A stretch of 64,000 nt of DNA from NCBI GenBank assembly GCA_037127255.1, contig JBANSL010000008.1, positions 11,787,396 through 11,851,395 on the forward strand, read 5' to 3'. Positions 21,372-34,586 of this stretch are shown piece by piece. A program made the translations under genes and the position numbers. The DNA is from Persicaria tinctoria (Eukaryota; Streptophyta; Magnoliopsida; Caryophyllales; Polygonaceae). Under the pieces are notes generated by a model. The model made no database searches. It saw only the letters and a program-made list of their open reading frames with translations, and was not told the origin of the DNA. Numbering within the stretch: the stretch's first letter is position 1; each line of letters opens with the position of its first letter.

Positions 21372-22848
21372 ATGCGAAGAACTGATCGCACGCCTATAGA
21401 CCCAATTCTCGAGCCTAAGCGGTTTTTCCATCTTCAGCAAAGGCGTAGGAGGAGACTCATGTCGACATCCGACAACGAGAATGCGGGCCAACTCACACCA
21501 GCACAGGAGCTTGAGCAACTCTGCCAACAGATTGAGGCATTCACCACCAGAGAAGCAGAACACGCCCGACGAGAGGCGGGATATGCACAGAACCAGCAGC
21601 GGTGGGAAGCAAGGGTAGATCGCGAGATCAACACAAGAAGAGAACTTGAGGAGCAGATAGGGCACATCCAAGCCAACGCAAAGGAGTATCTACATCCTAC
21701 TCTGGAAGTTCCAAAATCGCCGACCATTCTTCCCGCTATTAATTTTGAAATTCGTCCTTCTTTTATTACTGAAATTAGAAGGAGTCAATTTAGAGGAAGA
21801 ATCAATGAATGTCATTTAGAGCATATCACCACTTTTATAGATTTATGCGAAGCTATAGCTGATGGTGCTAATCTTGAATACTTAAAACTAAAGGCTTTTC
21901 GTCGGTCCCTTGTAGGAATAGCACAATAGTGGCTGGAAGGATTACCTGCACGATCACTTTGCACATGGAACGAACTACAGGACATGTTCCTCAACAAGTT
22001 CTTTCCTCCTGCAAAGACAACTGCCCTCAGACAACAAATCATGGCTTTCAGACAGAAGCCAGGGGAACCACTAGCACAAGTCTGGGAGCGCTACAAGAGG
22101 CTTCTGAAATCTTGTCCTACGCATGGACAACCACCCTACATCATCCAGGAGATCATCTTCAACTTCCTGGAAGCACCTACTAAAGACCGGATCAACAACT
22201 ACACAACCTATGGGTACCTTGGATACACTCCGCGCCGAGCATGGGAGGTATTTGAGACGTTGGCGAACTACGAAAGCACATATGGGACTTCTGCGGCCGC
22301 TTCTGACGAAAGGTATGAAAGGCCTGCCCCATCTATGCCATTGTATTTGCCACCCAAGGAAATTGATCCAGACGTCAGGGAGCAGTTCCACAACGATCAG
22401 GTACGCCGTCTCACCAAGCAGGTTAAGTTTCTGTCTAAGGATAAGCCTTGCTTGGAATGTGGGTCTGTGAGGCACAACACTACTGTGTGCCCACACATCG
22501 ATCAAGTACATCAAGGAGAGACCCACGAGGAGGTAAGGTATGCTGGGGGACAATACTCAAGACAACATTAGAATCAGAACTGGAGCTATTATCGGCAGCC
22601 CCAGCATCACAATACCCTTCACAGAAGCTCTTAATGAGATGCCATCATATGTAAAGTTCCTTAAGGAGATCTTAAGCAAAAAGCGGTCAATGGCTGAGAT
22701 CGCAGAGGAGTGCAACCAGATGGATGTACTAGAGAAAAGACCAGATCCAGGTAAGTTTGCTATAACCATTGGATTTGGTCAATATAAATTTAATGCATTA
22801 TGTGACTTGGGAGCTAGTGTGAGTATAATGCGTTTATCATATTTGTAC
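21372..22848 (+). pseudogene. Gypsy (Athila-like) gag and protease start, unit A
   Basis: The frame starts at MRRTDRTPI just after an acceptor-like TTTTCAG and runs 185 codons to an in-frame TAG at 21927. It resumes in the same frame to TAG at 22569. Together they cover an N-terminal coiled region rich in Glu and Arg, a Retrotrans_gag domain (WNELQDMFLNKFFPPAK, WERYKRLLKSCPTHGQPP) and a partial zinc knuckle. A different frame then carries the protease motif DLGASVS. Sequence between knuckle and protease seems lost. Reverse transcriptase, RNase H and integrase are absent. The frame runs straight into the Prx-2 promoter. Confidence 0.88.
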
Positions 22849-23224
22849 AATTTTAGTAGCCCTAAAAAATCTTATATAAAAAATAGCCCTTAAAACTATA
22901 GTTTAATTGCTTATATTAATAAAGTAATTAAAAAAGGGAATCAACTTATAAATTGGCCACTTCAAGTTATGAAACGTTGAAACTCATATATGAAACAAAA
23001 ATAATAATAATAATAGAAATCTAAAATGGATGATAATATATGAATGATGAAGAGAAGCATGGTAGCCACGAGGCAATACATGTTTACCACTCCCATTTTT
23101 TGTTGCAACGACTCCGTACATACATACATACATAATTGAAATTGACCAACACTAAATAAATGTAATACGGAGTATAGTTGCCTAACATACAACTATACAA
23201 GAAAGCACGTCTTGCATCTTTGCC

Positions 23225-23230
23225 TATAAA
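23225..23230 (+). promoter_or_regulatory. TATA box of Prx-2
   Basis: Same position relative to the ATG as in Prx-1. The shared promoter here begins only about 490 bp before the ATG, directly after gypsy protease sequence. Confidence 0.7.
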
Positions 23231-23338
23231 TTAGCAACAATTTGGATTGTTGCTTCCACACCAAAGCAGAGTCTCAATCTAATCTAATACGGATCAGTGT
23301 AGTTGCCTAAGTTAAGAGATCGATCGTCCAACAAGGCC

Positions 23339-24426
23339 ATGGCCAAGGCAACTTCCCCTGCGGCACTAGCCGCCATTCTCATTCTCATGACCCTCGCCGG
23401 ACAGAGTCTTGCCGCTTTGAAGGTCGGTTTCTACGCCAACAAATGTGGAAAGAATGATGTCGAATCGATTGTGTTTAGTGTAATCAAGGCGAAGTTCATC
23501 AAGGACCCTACCCTCGTCGCTGCTCTTCTCCGTATGCAATTCCATGATTGCTTTGTTAAGGTATAAAATCCGATCGATCGAACTCGATCTTTTTAATTAA
23601 TTTGTTCCATATATATAGTCCTTTTCATTAATATATTTGAATTGTGATCGAACATTGTACATGTATATATGATCATAGGGATGTGATGCCTCAATTTTGT
23701 TGGATGGGCCCAACTCTGAGAAGACTGCACCCCCAAACGGTAGCGTTAGGGGTTACGAAGTTATTGATGCCGTCAAGGCTGCCTTGGAAAGGGCTTGCCC
23801 TGGAGTCGTTTCGTGTGCTGATATCATTATCATAGCCACTCGTGTTGCTGTCGTCATGGCAGGTGGGAGATGGTACAATGTCGAAACCGGAAGAAGAGAT
23901 GGACGTGTTTCTTTAGCTAGCAACGCCAATGCAGCTCTCCCTGGACCAACAATCCCTGTTTCCTCGGCTATTCAAGTCTTTGCTGCCAAGGGAATCACCA
24001 AGGAAGATTTTGTTCTTCTTCTAGGTGGTCACACCACTGGAATCACACACTGTAGCTTCTTCCAAGACCGTCTCTACAACTTCCAAGGTAAGCATGAACC
24101 CTTCATTTGCGCCGTTCCTCAAGAGAGTTTGCCCTCGCAATGGATCCGGTGGCAACCGGCCTGTCAACCTTGACCAAAGCAGCTTAAGCAGCGCTAACAA
24201 GGTCGACAATGGCTTTTACAAGGCAATCAAATCGGGCAAGGGTATTCTCCAGATCGATCAAGACATTGCACTCGATGCATCAACCAAGGCTATCGTGTCC
24301 AAATACGCAGCCAACAACATTTTGTTCCAAACCAAGTTCGGTCAGGCACTCGTTAAACTCGGCAGGGTCGGAGTCCTCACCGGTAGCCAGGGCCAAGTCA
24401 GAAAGTCTTGCCACCGCCTCAACTAA
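23339..24426 (+). pseudogene. Class III peroxidase Prx-2, frameshifted
   Basis: Exon 23339-23560 and the exon from 23679 match Prx-1, but 17 nt are missing after CTTCCAAGGT (24081-24090). The frame shifts after Gly211, adds 27 unrelated residues and stops at 24173, giving 238 residues. Distal and proximal histidines remain, but the C-terminal helices and Cys231 and Cys324 are lost, so a working enzyme is unlikely. The original frame resumes at SMNPSFAP and is open to 24426. The deletion creates CAAGGTAAGC, a good splice-donor match, so altered splicing is possible. The C-terminal codons still read SCHRLN. Confidence 0.9.
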
Positions 24427-27400
24427 TTAACTAATTAACTGAACATCCATCATCCAACTGCTTAACTAATTTGTTGATGACGAAACAATTAAATTTCGTG
24501 TTGAGAATATGCACGTCGTATTCATTTGTTTGTTTTTTCATTTATCATTTCAATTCCTTGTGACTGGCCTGCTTCGTGCGTATAGTGTTTGTTTGTTAAG
24601 TTGTTCTTCGCCCCTCCTCCATCAGATCTCGTTTCATTAAACACACGAAAGGCGATAAACCTAAAGCAACTACAAATAAGATTAAGATTTCTGAGATCGA
24701 TGATGCTTTTCACCTTTCCTTTTTCTTGAGTTAAGATTAAGATTTCTGAGATTTGTAAAAAATCAAAATGGCGCCATGGTCTATGGAAATGAGTTTAAAG
24801 TTCACACTTCACAGAGAGGAGGGAGTGATGATTTGTTTAATTTCATTCGTTTATTGTTTTGATTGGTATTGTAGTGATTACAAATTTGTATATGTATTTT
24901 ATATAGTATAATTTCATTGGTTTGATTTACAGATTATAGTGTATATATAATTTCAAGTTCCATTGGTTCAAGTTCCATTTACAGATTACAGTATATATAA
25001 TTTCAAGTTCCATTGATTACAAATTTGCACATTACAAATTTGTATAGGTATTTTATATAATTTCATTGGTATTGTATTTTATATAATTTCAAGTTCCATT
25101 GTTTCATTGTTTTGTTTAAAGATTACAATTTCAAGTTCCATTGTTTCATTGTTTTTTCCCTTTAGATTGCATTTGGTCCAATTACAGGTTTCCATATTAC
25201 AGTTGCCATTGGAAGAGGATTGTGAAGTAGCTTGTGACATTTGCAAGTTCTTGTCTATTTTTGACAAGGTAACCGGATTCTTCCTTTCCCTTTCAATTTC
25301 AAGTGAATTATAATCTGTATAAACTCTCATATGTATTTTGAAATGGTATAAAGTGTAATTATATAATCTGAAATATGTAATTTTATAATCTGTATTTTGA
25401 AATTGTATAAACTGTTATCTAAAATCTGTAAATTAAAAATCTAAAATCTGTATAAGCTGTAAACTAAAATCTAAAAACGTATAAACTGTCATCTAAAATG
25501 TGCAAATCATAGTATAATCTGAAATCTATATAAGTTGTAAACTAAAATCTGTAATTTAAAAATCTGTAAACTAAAATCTGTAAAATAAAAATCTATAATT
25601 TAAGCTATTTGCTTTTTTTTTTCCGATAAAATTCTTATTTCGTTGACTTATGTAGATCAATAACCTTCATTTGTTTTAACTATAAGATCTTTTCATATCT
25701 TTTTAGTTCTGGAAAATATATTTAAATAAAATGTGAAGATTTTATTTTCTATATTTCACTGTTTATCCTTCCATTTTTAAATAAATCTATTCTTTTTTTT
25801 ATAAGGTAAGTGAAGTGTTTCTAGAATATCACCTATATTTATTACCTCAAGGTGACGATAAATGTTCAATAATTACCGGTAGGATTGATCGAGAAATGTA
25901 TATAATTATGATCTTTATTATGGAACAGGTCGCGTGGCAATATATACTTCACGATGAGTTTGTTCGTGTCTTATGTTCACTGTTCAATCATCGTCTTTAG
26001 AGGTTTTTGAAAGATGATGTTTTATCCTAGAAGCATTCTTCTTCGATCGAAGGTTTTGAGAACTCAACTCCGAGGGCTATATCTCGGGGAGGATAGCAGA
26101 ACTCTCACTTTGTTTTCCCCAAAATCGGATCATTTCCTTGTGGGCTCAAGGGGGGTATTTATAGTGTTGCTAAGCGAGTAGCTGGCTGGCAACCTCGTGG
26201 TTTGGCATAGGACACGTGTAGCTCATGCCCTCACGCCAAAGGGTTTTTGCCATTACGTGAGGTGATGCGAGCGAGGTGGTGCTTGGACAACGTGTTGTTT
26301 GCTTTTGGTGTAGGGTAAGGTGACGTCGATGTGAAGATAAGCGACCGTGCTCTGATCGTGTTTTAAGTGTTCCTCTGTTGGAGGTTTATGATATGTATTT
26401 GACGATAGAGATTTGATGAGTCACTGGGTTCCTGACTTTTAATCGCGATGGTGATAACATGCTTATGTACCACTTCGCATTGGGTGACCTATTTATGACG
26501 TCTTAGATCTTTTTATTAAGATGGCTATTTTCCGGGGCATCGTCATATCTCCTCGAGACTAGATCGCGTATAAGGAGTATTCGCAATCACATCTCGACAA
26601 AAGCGATGCATTTATGGAGGGAGGCCCAATACCCATGAGGCCTGTCGAAGGGCTTGAAAAGAGGTCCCACAGAGACTTATAAGTAGGGATTTCCTTCCTT
26701 GGTTTGGTCATTTCTATATTGGAAGGCAAAAAGAGAGAGAAAGTGTTTTCATGGTGTTTGTAAAGAGAAAGGAGGGAAGTTGTCAGATTTTGCTAGGGAT
26801 CGTCGCCTTTCGTTGCTTCCCGTGAATAACCTGTTCATCTTTCAGGTAAGGGGCTCGTGGGTTTAAAGTGGAATATCGGAGGCGATTTTCTGGCGGTGGT
26901 TTTCTGGGTGACGATTTTTTGTTAGGGGATCTTTTCCGGAGAGGAACCTCCTTTCCCGGTCGAGGGGTGAGGTGGTTATGTGTTGAGCCTAATTCGCAAT
27001 GTTTTATATTTCCATATAATGCTCATATGTTTATATCCCTAGCCATACCTATGCTTATGCATCACAAAAGCTATATTGTGCCTAATTTCATATTATGCTC
27101 CACATGATCTAAATATTGCCTATTCTTAACCTTATTTCCTATCCGGGGATTATGTTGAGAATGAAAGCTACATTATGGAGATTGTTATATGGTGTTCGTG
27201 TTGTTGTTATTATCATATTTGGAGTTTGGCAGGAAATTGAAAATATTATGGAAAATTTATTGAGTGAAAGAAAATCTGGTCACCTCAGGAGATAAAGGTA
27301 GATCGACCCTGCTCGCTGAGATAATAGTTCGGCGAGATGGGACACCAAAGGGAGGAGTCCAAAGCACTAAGTATCCGAGGCCATTCATGACACCCATGTT

Positions 27401-27867
27401 TGCGACTCACGAGAAGGCAGTGCCGAGGTTAGAGAGGTAAAAGCATAATATTGAAAAAAAAGCATTGAGCGAATGAGCGAAAGGTGAGAAATCAAAGAAA
27501 GAAGGAATGTGGTATGAAAGTTTGGAAACACTCCATTTCCCCGGATCATTAGCACCACATTGCCAAAAATTGCCCACCTTTAGCCTTTTACCAATCTCCT
27601 CCTTCATGAGCTTAAATTAAAGTTCTCTTGATTATTAATGCTTTGTCACGAATAAATGTTTTGCATAACCCTCCTTTTGGCATGTGAGTAAATGTTGCTT
27701 TTTAATTGCATATGTATGGATTTGTGACATTAGTACCTTTTCAATGATGGTAATTAATTGCAGGGACATATGACAATGAATCTATGATGTTGAGAGTTTT
27801 GAATTCTTTCCCTGAATGACAATTAAAAGTATTGTTTGAGGACAAACAAACTTAAGTATGGGGTGTT
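24427..27867. other. Unit B flank: AT-rich repeats, unclassified block, gypsy 3' end
   Basis: Corresponds base for base, with few changes, to 13074-16515 of unit A. The polypurine tract reads AAGTATGGGGTG here (GAGGTG in unit A). No gene. Confidence 0.7.
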
Positions 27868-29613
27868 TGTTGTGAGCCCAATTCGCCATGTTTTATACTA
27901 TCTTTTATATCGATTTCTGCATGCATTTCATACATTTGGGTTAAAATAATACAGAATTTGTGTAGTTTATGTTTATTTGCAATATATGGAGGTCGATCTA
28001 CACAAGTTTTTGTTATATTTCGCAGAAATCGGACGCACTTTGGAGCTTAAAGGAAAGTCATGAAGAAGCTAAGGATGGTGCAGCTGGAGAAAAGCTCATT
28101 TTCACATTTCATCATTCTGAATCAAGCTTTAGTGTCTTCATGAAAGTTGTAGCCCTCGAAAAGAGCTTTCCAACGCATGCTCATATGCATCAATCAGATG
28201 AACAAGGAATCGGAAAAGTGCGTTTCAAGAACAGAGCAGAATTCTGAGAGCGAACCAGTTCTACTCGACGTCGACCAGATCTAGTCGACGTCGACCACTC
28301 CAGAGCCCAGAAAGCTACACGGAGTCGAGCAGAGCCACTCGAGGAGTGAAGCTTGGTCGATGTCGAGGAGACTTGGTCGACGTCGAAGAGATTCCAGAAG
28401 CTGTCCGAATCGAGATCGAGGAGAAATCCGAGTGAGAGGAGTTACTTGCAAGCCAAGATTCGAGATATTCTATCAAGAAAAGTCAAGTTCTATCAAGAGA
28501 AGGAAGATCTATCCACAATAGACCTATTTCCTCTTAGATATAATTATTTTATTTACAAATTTAATCTTTAAGTTATTAGATAGATAAATTAAGATATAGA
28601 TAGATGTTTCTTTCCTAGATTAGCTAGGGAATGAAGCCTATAAATAAAGCCCTAGGGGCTGGATTTTATTCATTAAATTCTAGTTCCAATTAGTTACATA
28701 GAGATAGAGAGAGAGAGAGAGAGCTTGTGGCGAGAGAGGTTGGAGAAGGCGAGAGCGGGATTTGGCTTCGATTGGTTGTAAGCTTTCTTTGAGTTTATTT
28801 AATGCAATTTAGTTCCCTTTTATTATTGATGTATTTCTTTATGATGAAAAGCGAGTAGTCACCCAACTTCTAGGGTCGGGGTGAGCCCGACGGTAGCCAT
28901 GTGAGGTGATGCGGTAAAGATACAATCTTTTGATGCGAATTCGTCTTCTATCCCTATGAGCATGATTCTTTTGCGAAAGTTGAAGGTGATCCTTGTTTGT
29001 GTTATTGAAGCGAAAGTGATCTTAATACAACTTGGATTAATTATGTGAAAAAAGATTAGTAACAATATATTAGGATTTATGCGAAAGCCTCTATCTTCCT
29101 ATTTGTTAATAACGAAAGTTATTTGATGAAAAGCATGATCTTTTATGCCTTTATGTAATATTTTGCATGGTTATCGTTGTGGTGTTGAACAGGGACGGAG
29201 CCAGAAATTTATCCAAGCGGGGGAGAAGTTTTATACAAGTTGTTAATTCACTCTTCGTTGGATTTTTTTATAGTACGTTTAGCGAACCAAAACTATGATA
29301 TTTTAGATTAAACGATGATATTTTAGTTTAAACAAAGTTTCTTTTAGTTCAAAACACAATGTTTTTTTTGTTCAAAACGGCGGTGTTTTAATTTAAAATT
29401 TTTTCAGTAGTTGTTATATATATTTTTCTACTTAAAACGAAAAAATGATGTCGTTTTAATCAATAACAATATTTTTTTCGTCTAAAAATATATCATTTGA
29501 AACCTATAAAGTCAATATGCAACTTTTCGTTCTGTTAGCATGCAATAATGCGTAACAAGATATATAAACTTTAAACTTGCATAATTTCTTAATTAATTAT
29601 CGAATTCAGTAAT

Positions 29614-31898
29614 TGTTACGGGGAAAATTCGTTACATTCATCGATGAAAGTACCAGATCATCATCCATGGTCCTCCTCTTGCATAAAAGAAAGAGGGAAG
29701 AAGAAGAGGCGGGGCTGCTTCCCGGGGGAAGCCTCCGACGCTCAAGTCAAAGTCCGTCTTACCCATACGAGTTTACTGCTATTTATTCTATAAGAAATCA
29801 TTACCATATTTAAGTCGATCGAGACTCTTCATGCACGAAGCCGTTACCGTATTTAATAGACGAAACAGTTTTCACATTAATTCCGTATTGAATATTTGGA
29901 TTTATTGATTATGATACCGCATAAATATTGATATCGTTTTTAACCGTTACTTAGGATAATTTTGTATGATAAAAATGATCAACTTACTTGGTAAAAGACC
30001 AGAATGCCCTTGTTCTATGAGGACGAGATTTTCCCTATCACAATTGCCCCCCGGGTTTCTTCTTCATGTCTCGATGATGAAGGAAGCTGAAAAAAGTGCA
30101 TGGCGGAGTTTTTCGAGTGAGCGACGAATTTGCCGTAGATGCCAGTCGTTGACCCGTAGTCGGCTACTGGCCGTAAGTGGCTATCGTGGCCGTAATTGGC
30201 TAACTGTCGGCCTTGATTGGCTATTTTTTTTTTGGCCTTGATTGGCTATTTTTTTGGCCTTGATTGGCTAATGTGGCCTTGAGCGGCTAAGTTGGCCTTG
30301 ATCGGCTAATGTGGCCTTGAGCGGCTAAGTTGGCCTTGATCGGCTAATGTGGCCTTGATCGGATAAGTTGGCCTTGAGCGGCTAAGTTGGCCTTGATCGG
30401 CTAATGTGGCCTTGAGCGGCTAAGTTGGCCTTGATCGGCTAATGTGGCCTTGAGCGGCTAAGTTGGCCTTGAGCGGCTAAGTTGGCCTTGATCGGCTAAT
30501 GTTATGCGGTCTTGCCCCTTGTAATCCTCTTTTCGAAACCATCGGAGATAGGGGGCTGCAGGGACAAAAATCTGCAACCTTGAAAGTCTAGACCGCTCGC
30601 TGTAATTACTTGGAAAGATCGGGCCAATTTTGTAATTTGTGAGAGTTCCGGGGCGTATTTGTAATTACGCCAAATCTTCATCAAATTAGAATATTAGATC
30701 GTCTTCTTCCTCGTAGGGTTCGTGGAGAGCGGCGGCGCCGGAGAAGCTGCATCCTCGGCCATCGTCCCGCCTATGACCTCGATCTTCGACGGCGGCGAAG
30801 GATCCGGACTCGGGTGCCCCGGCCTTCCCACCGAGGCCAGTGTGTTCTCGTGGTTCGGTGAAGGGATGCTCGGTGGCGGAGGCTATGGCGCAATCCCAAG
30901 TCGGGTCCAATCAGAGTCGCACAGAGAGAGACAGAGGAGGTCGGAATCGGCGACCACGGTGGTGCGACGAGGCTCACACGCGGGCCGACGACCGGTAGCG
31001 CCAGATCTGCTTCTCGATGTCGGAATCGGCGTTGAGGAGATCATCAGATCTGCTTCATTCTCTGCACTTTCTTCTCTTTCAGATTCGATTGGGAGATCTC
31101 TTGTGAACCGGGCTAGGAGCGGTGGTGGACCGGCATCCCCCTGAGCCCTCGACAAAGCTCCGTAGTGAGCCCAAAATTCATGGCCATTGATCGCTCTGAT
31201 TCGTAGGGCTCCTCGATCTCCATGGTTGTTCAACTGGTTGGTGCTTTCCTCGGCGACACTTGAGAGAGATGGAGAGATGGCGGCACTGGTGAGCCACGCC
31301 CTCTGCCCCGTGGTCTGAAGCCGTCGACACCCTCTCTCCTAGGGTTTGTAGGTGACGGCTGGGCTTCCGCCGGTTCATCGTCACCATCAGCAATTGATTT
31401 TTTGTTGCTTTTTCGATTGGGAGATCCGATCTCATGACTTTTTGATCGATTCCCCACGGACGGCGCCGAATGTTACGGGGAAAATTCGTTACATTCATCG
31501 ATGAAAGTACCAGATCATCATCCATGGTCCTCCTCCTGCATAAAAGAAAGAGGGAAGAAGAAGAGGTGGGGCTGCTTCCCGGGGGAAGCCTCCGACGCTC
31601 AAGTCAGAGTCCGTCTTACCCATACGAGTTTACCGCTATTTATTCTATAAGAAATCATCACCATATTTAAGTCGATCGAGACTCTTCATGCACGAAGCCG
31701 TTACCGTATTTAATAGGCGAAACAGTTTTCACATTAATTCCGTATTGAATATTTGGATTTATTGATATGATACCGCATAAATATTGATATCGTTTTTAAC
31801 CGTTACTTAGGATAATTTTGTATGATAAAAATGATCAACTTACTTGGTAAAAGACCAGAATGCCCTTGTTCTATGAGGACGAGATTTTCCCTATCATA
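29614..31898 (-). mobile_element. Short LTR retroelement, unit B
   Basis: LTRs at 29614-30042 and 31471-31898, GTAAT at 29609-29613 and 31899-31903. The interior lacks 35 bp that are present near 19569 and 49667. Confidence 0.85.
30209..30502. repeat. 19-bp minisatellite, unit B allele
   Basis: Two repeats longer than unit A, same length as unit D. Confidence 0.9.
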
Positions 31899-32611
31899 GT
31901 AATATAACCTCTTGTTTCGAAATTCTTTGGTTGAATTATATTGCCGAAATATCAAATTAAGTAAAATATAAAAGAATGGTGCTTTATTAAAAGACATTTG
32001 AAATAATTAATCTGTGTTTAACTTTCGAACGGTCGTAACTTTTTACTCGTTTATCGGATTCAAGCTTAGAATATATCAAAATGAAGCTATCGACGTGTAG
32101 AACAAATATAGGTGATTCGTCGGGTGATAGGGGGCGTATGATCCCGCTTGCCCCCGCCTAAATCCGTCTATGGTGTTGAAACCCTGATCTTGGAAGTATT
32201 TTAGTTTATTAATTTTATTCACAAAATTTCGTGTTTTCTTTCGTTTTATGCAATTTAAAGTTTCGATCTTTAGTTTCTGTTTTTACTCAAAATCGACTAA
32301 ACTTGGTCGACCGAGGAAGCCTGGTCGAGATCGAGTACTTTGTTTTGGTTTTCGTTTTATGCTTTTCTCTGTGTTTCTGTTTTCTGTCGACAGTGGTCGA
32401 TATTGACTAAGTAAGGTCGATATTGAGCATTCTTCTGGTCGATTTTGGGCTGAGATTTGGAACTGAAAAGGCGGGCACTGACACGCTTTCTCGTTGATCA
32501 ATCCTGACTACCTTCTACTACAGCGGGAGGAAGCCTTGTAATTAATTTGCGGAGATCAGACAGTCGAATTTGAGATTTATATTTCATACTTGATTTTCCT
32601 CCCAACAAATT

Positions 32612-32629
32612 TGGCGCCGTTGCCGGGGA
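32612..32629 (+). other. Gypsy primer-binding site, unit B
   Basis: TGGCGCCGTTGCCGGGGA, 4 bp after the LTR. Confidence 0.8.
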
Positions 32630-32727
32630 AGCCATCAATCGCGCCCTTTTTAGCTCTTTTTCCTTTCTTTATATTTGTTTTTACTTTTTAGTTTCCTTTT
32701 ACTTGTTTCTTTTTGCTTTTCAGGTGC

Positions 32728-34204
32728 ATGCGAAGAACTGATCGCACGCCTATAGACCCAATTCTCGAGCCTAAGCGGTTTTTCCATCTTCAGCAAAGGC
32801 GTAGGAGGAGACTCATGTCGACATCCGACAACGAGAATGCGGGCCAACTCACACCAGCACAGGAGCTTGAGCAACTCTGCCAACAGATTGAGGCATTCAC
32901 CACCAGAGAAGCAGAACACGCCCGACGAGAGGCGGGATATGCACAGAACCAGCAGCGGTGGGAAGCAAGGGTAGATCGCGAGATCAACACAAGAAGAGAA
33001 CTTGAGGAGCAGATAGGGCACATCCAAGCCAACGCAAAGGAGTATCTACATCCTACTCTGGAAGTTCCAAAATCGCCGACCATTCTTCCCGCTATTAATT
33101 TTGAAATTCGTCCTTCTTTTATTACTGAAATTAGAAGGAGTCAATTTAGAGGAAGAATCAATGAATGTCATTTAGAGCATATCACCACTTTTATAGATTT
33201 ATGCGAAGCTATAGCTGATGGTGCTAATCTTGAATACTTAAAACTAAAGGCTTTTCGTCGGTCCCTTGTAGGAATAGCACAATAGTGGCTGGAAGGATTA
33301 CCTGCACGATCACTTTGCACATGGAACGAACTACAGGACATGTTCCTCAACAAGTTCTTTCCTCCTGCAAAGACAACTGCCCTCAGACAACAAATCATGG
33401 CTTTCAGACAGAAGCCAGGGGAACCACTAGCACAAGTCTGGGAGCGCTACAAGAGGCTTCTGAAATCTTGTCCTACGCATGGACAACCACCCTACATCAT
33501 CCAGGAGATCATCTTCAACTTCCTGGAAGCACCTACTAAAGACCGGATCAACAACTACACAACCTATGGGTACCTTGGATACACTCCGCGCCGAGCATGG
33601 GAGGTATTTGAGACGTTGGCGAACTACGAAAGCACATATGGGACTTCTGCGGCCGCTTCTGACGAAAGGTATGAAAGGCCTGCCCCATCTATGCCATTGT
33701 ATTTGCCACCCAAGGAAATTGATCCAGACGTCAGGGAGCAGTTCCACAACGATCAGGTACGCCGTCTCACCAAGCAGGTTAAGTTTCTGTCTAAGGATAA
33801 GCCTTGCTTGGAATGTGGGTCTGTGAGGCACAACACTACTGTGTGCCCACACATCGATCAAGTACATCAAGGAGAGACCCACGAGGAGGTAAGGTATGCT
33901 GGGGGACAATACTCAAGACAACATTAGAATCAGAACTGGAGCTATTATCGGCAGCCCCAGCATCACAATACCCTTCACAGAAGCTCTTAATGAGATGCCA
34001 TCATATGTAAAGTTCCTTAAGGAGATCTTAAGCAAAAAGCGGTCAATGGCTGAGATCGCAGAGGAGTGCAACCAGATGGATGTACTAGAGAAAAGACCAG
34101 ATCCAGGTAAGTTTGCTATAACCATTGGATTTGGTCAATATAAATTTAATGCATTATGTGACTTGGGAGCTAGTGTGAGTATAATGCGTTTATCATATTT
34201 GTAC
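32728..34204 (+). pseudogene. Gypsy gag and protease start, unit B
   Basis: Same breaks as in unit A: in-frame TAG at 33283 and 33925, protease motif in another frame, truncated at the joint with the Prx-3 promoter. Confidence 0.88.
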
Positions 34205-34580
34205 AATTTTAGTAGCCCTAAAAAATCTTATATAAAAAATAGCCCTTAAAACTATAGTTTAATTGCTTATATTAATAAAGTAATTAAAAAAGGGAATCAA
34301 CTTATAAATTGGCCACTTCAAGTTATGAAACGTTGAAACTCATATATGAAACAAAAATAATAATAATAATAGAAATCTAAAATGGATGATAATATATGAA
34401 TGATGAAGAGAAGCATGGTAGCCACGAGGCAATACATGTTTACCACTCCCATTTTTTGTTGCAACGACTCCGTACATACATACATACATAATTGAAATTG
34501 ACCAACACTAAATAAATGTAATACGGAGTATAGTTGCCTAACATACAACTATACAAGAAAGCACGTCTTGCATCTTTGCC

Positions 34581-34586
34581 TATAAA
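34581..34586 (+). promoter_or_regulatory. TATA box of Prx-3
   Basis: Same spacing as in Prx-1. Confidence 0.7.

Larger units (their letters stand above)
11567..22848 (+). repeat. Tandem unit A (Prx-1 unit)
   Basis: First complete unit: promoter, Prx-1, AT-rich flank, unclassified block, gypsy 3' internal end, gypsy LTR with nested insertions, gag/protease. Unit-specific marks: a stretch upstream of the promoter containing the LINE fragment, a shorter VNTR at 18856-19111, and His at Prx residue 325. Confidence 0.9.
29190..32172. mobile_element. hAT-like element, unit B
   Basis: GTGTTGAA duplications at 29182-29189 and 32173-32180. It has 2,983 bp, the net of a longer minisatellite and a 35-bp deletion. 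Confidence 0.85.
27868..32607 (+). mobile_element. Gypsy LTR, unit B, with nested insertions
   Basis: TGTTGTGAGCCC to CCTCCCAACA, as in unit A. The GA-repeat near 28706 is slightly longer. Confidence 0.8.
22849..34204 (+). repeat. Tandem unit B (Prx-2 unit)
   Basis: Second complete unit, 11,356 bp, nearly identical to unit A. Unit-specific marks: the 17-nt deletion in the peroxidase and a 35-bp deletion in the interior of the short LTR element (between CGGTGG repeats near 30955). Confidence 0.9.
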
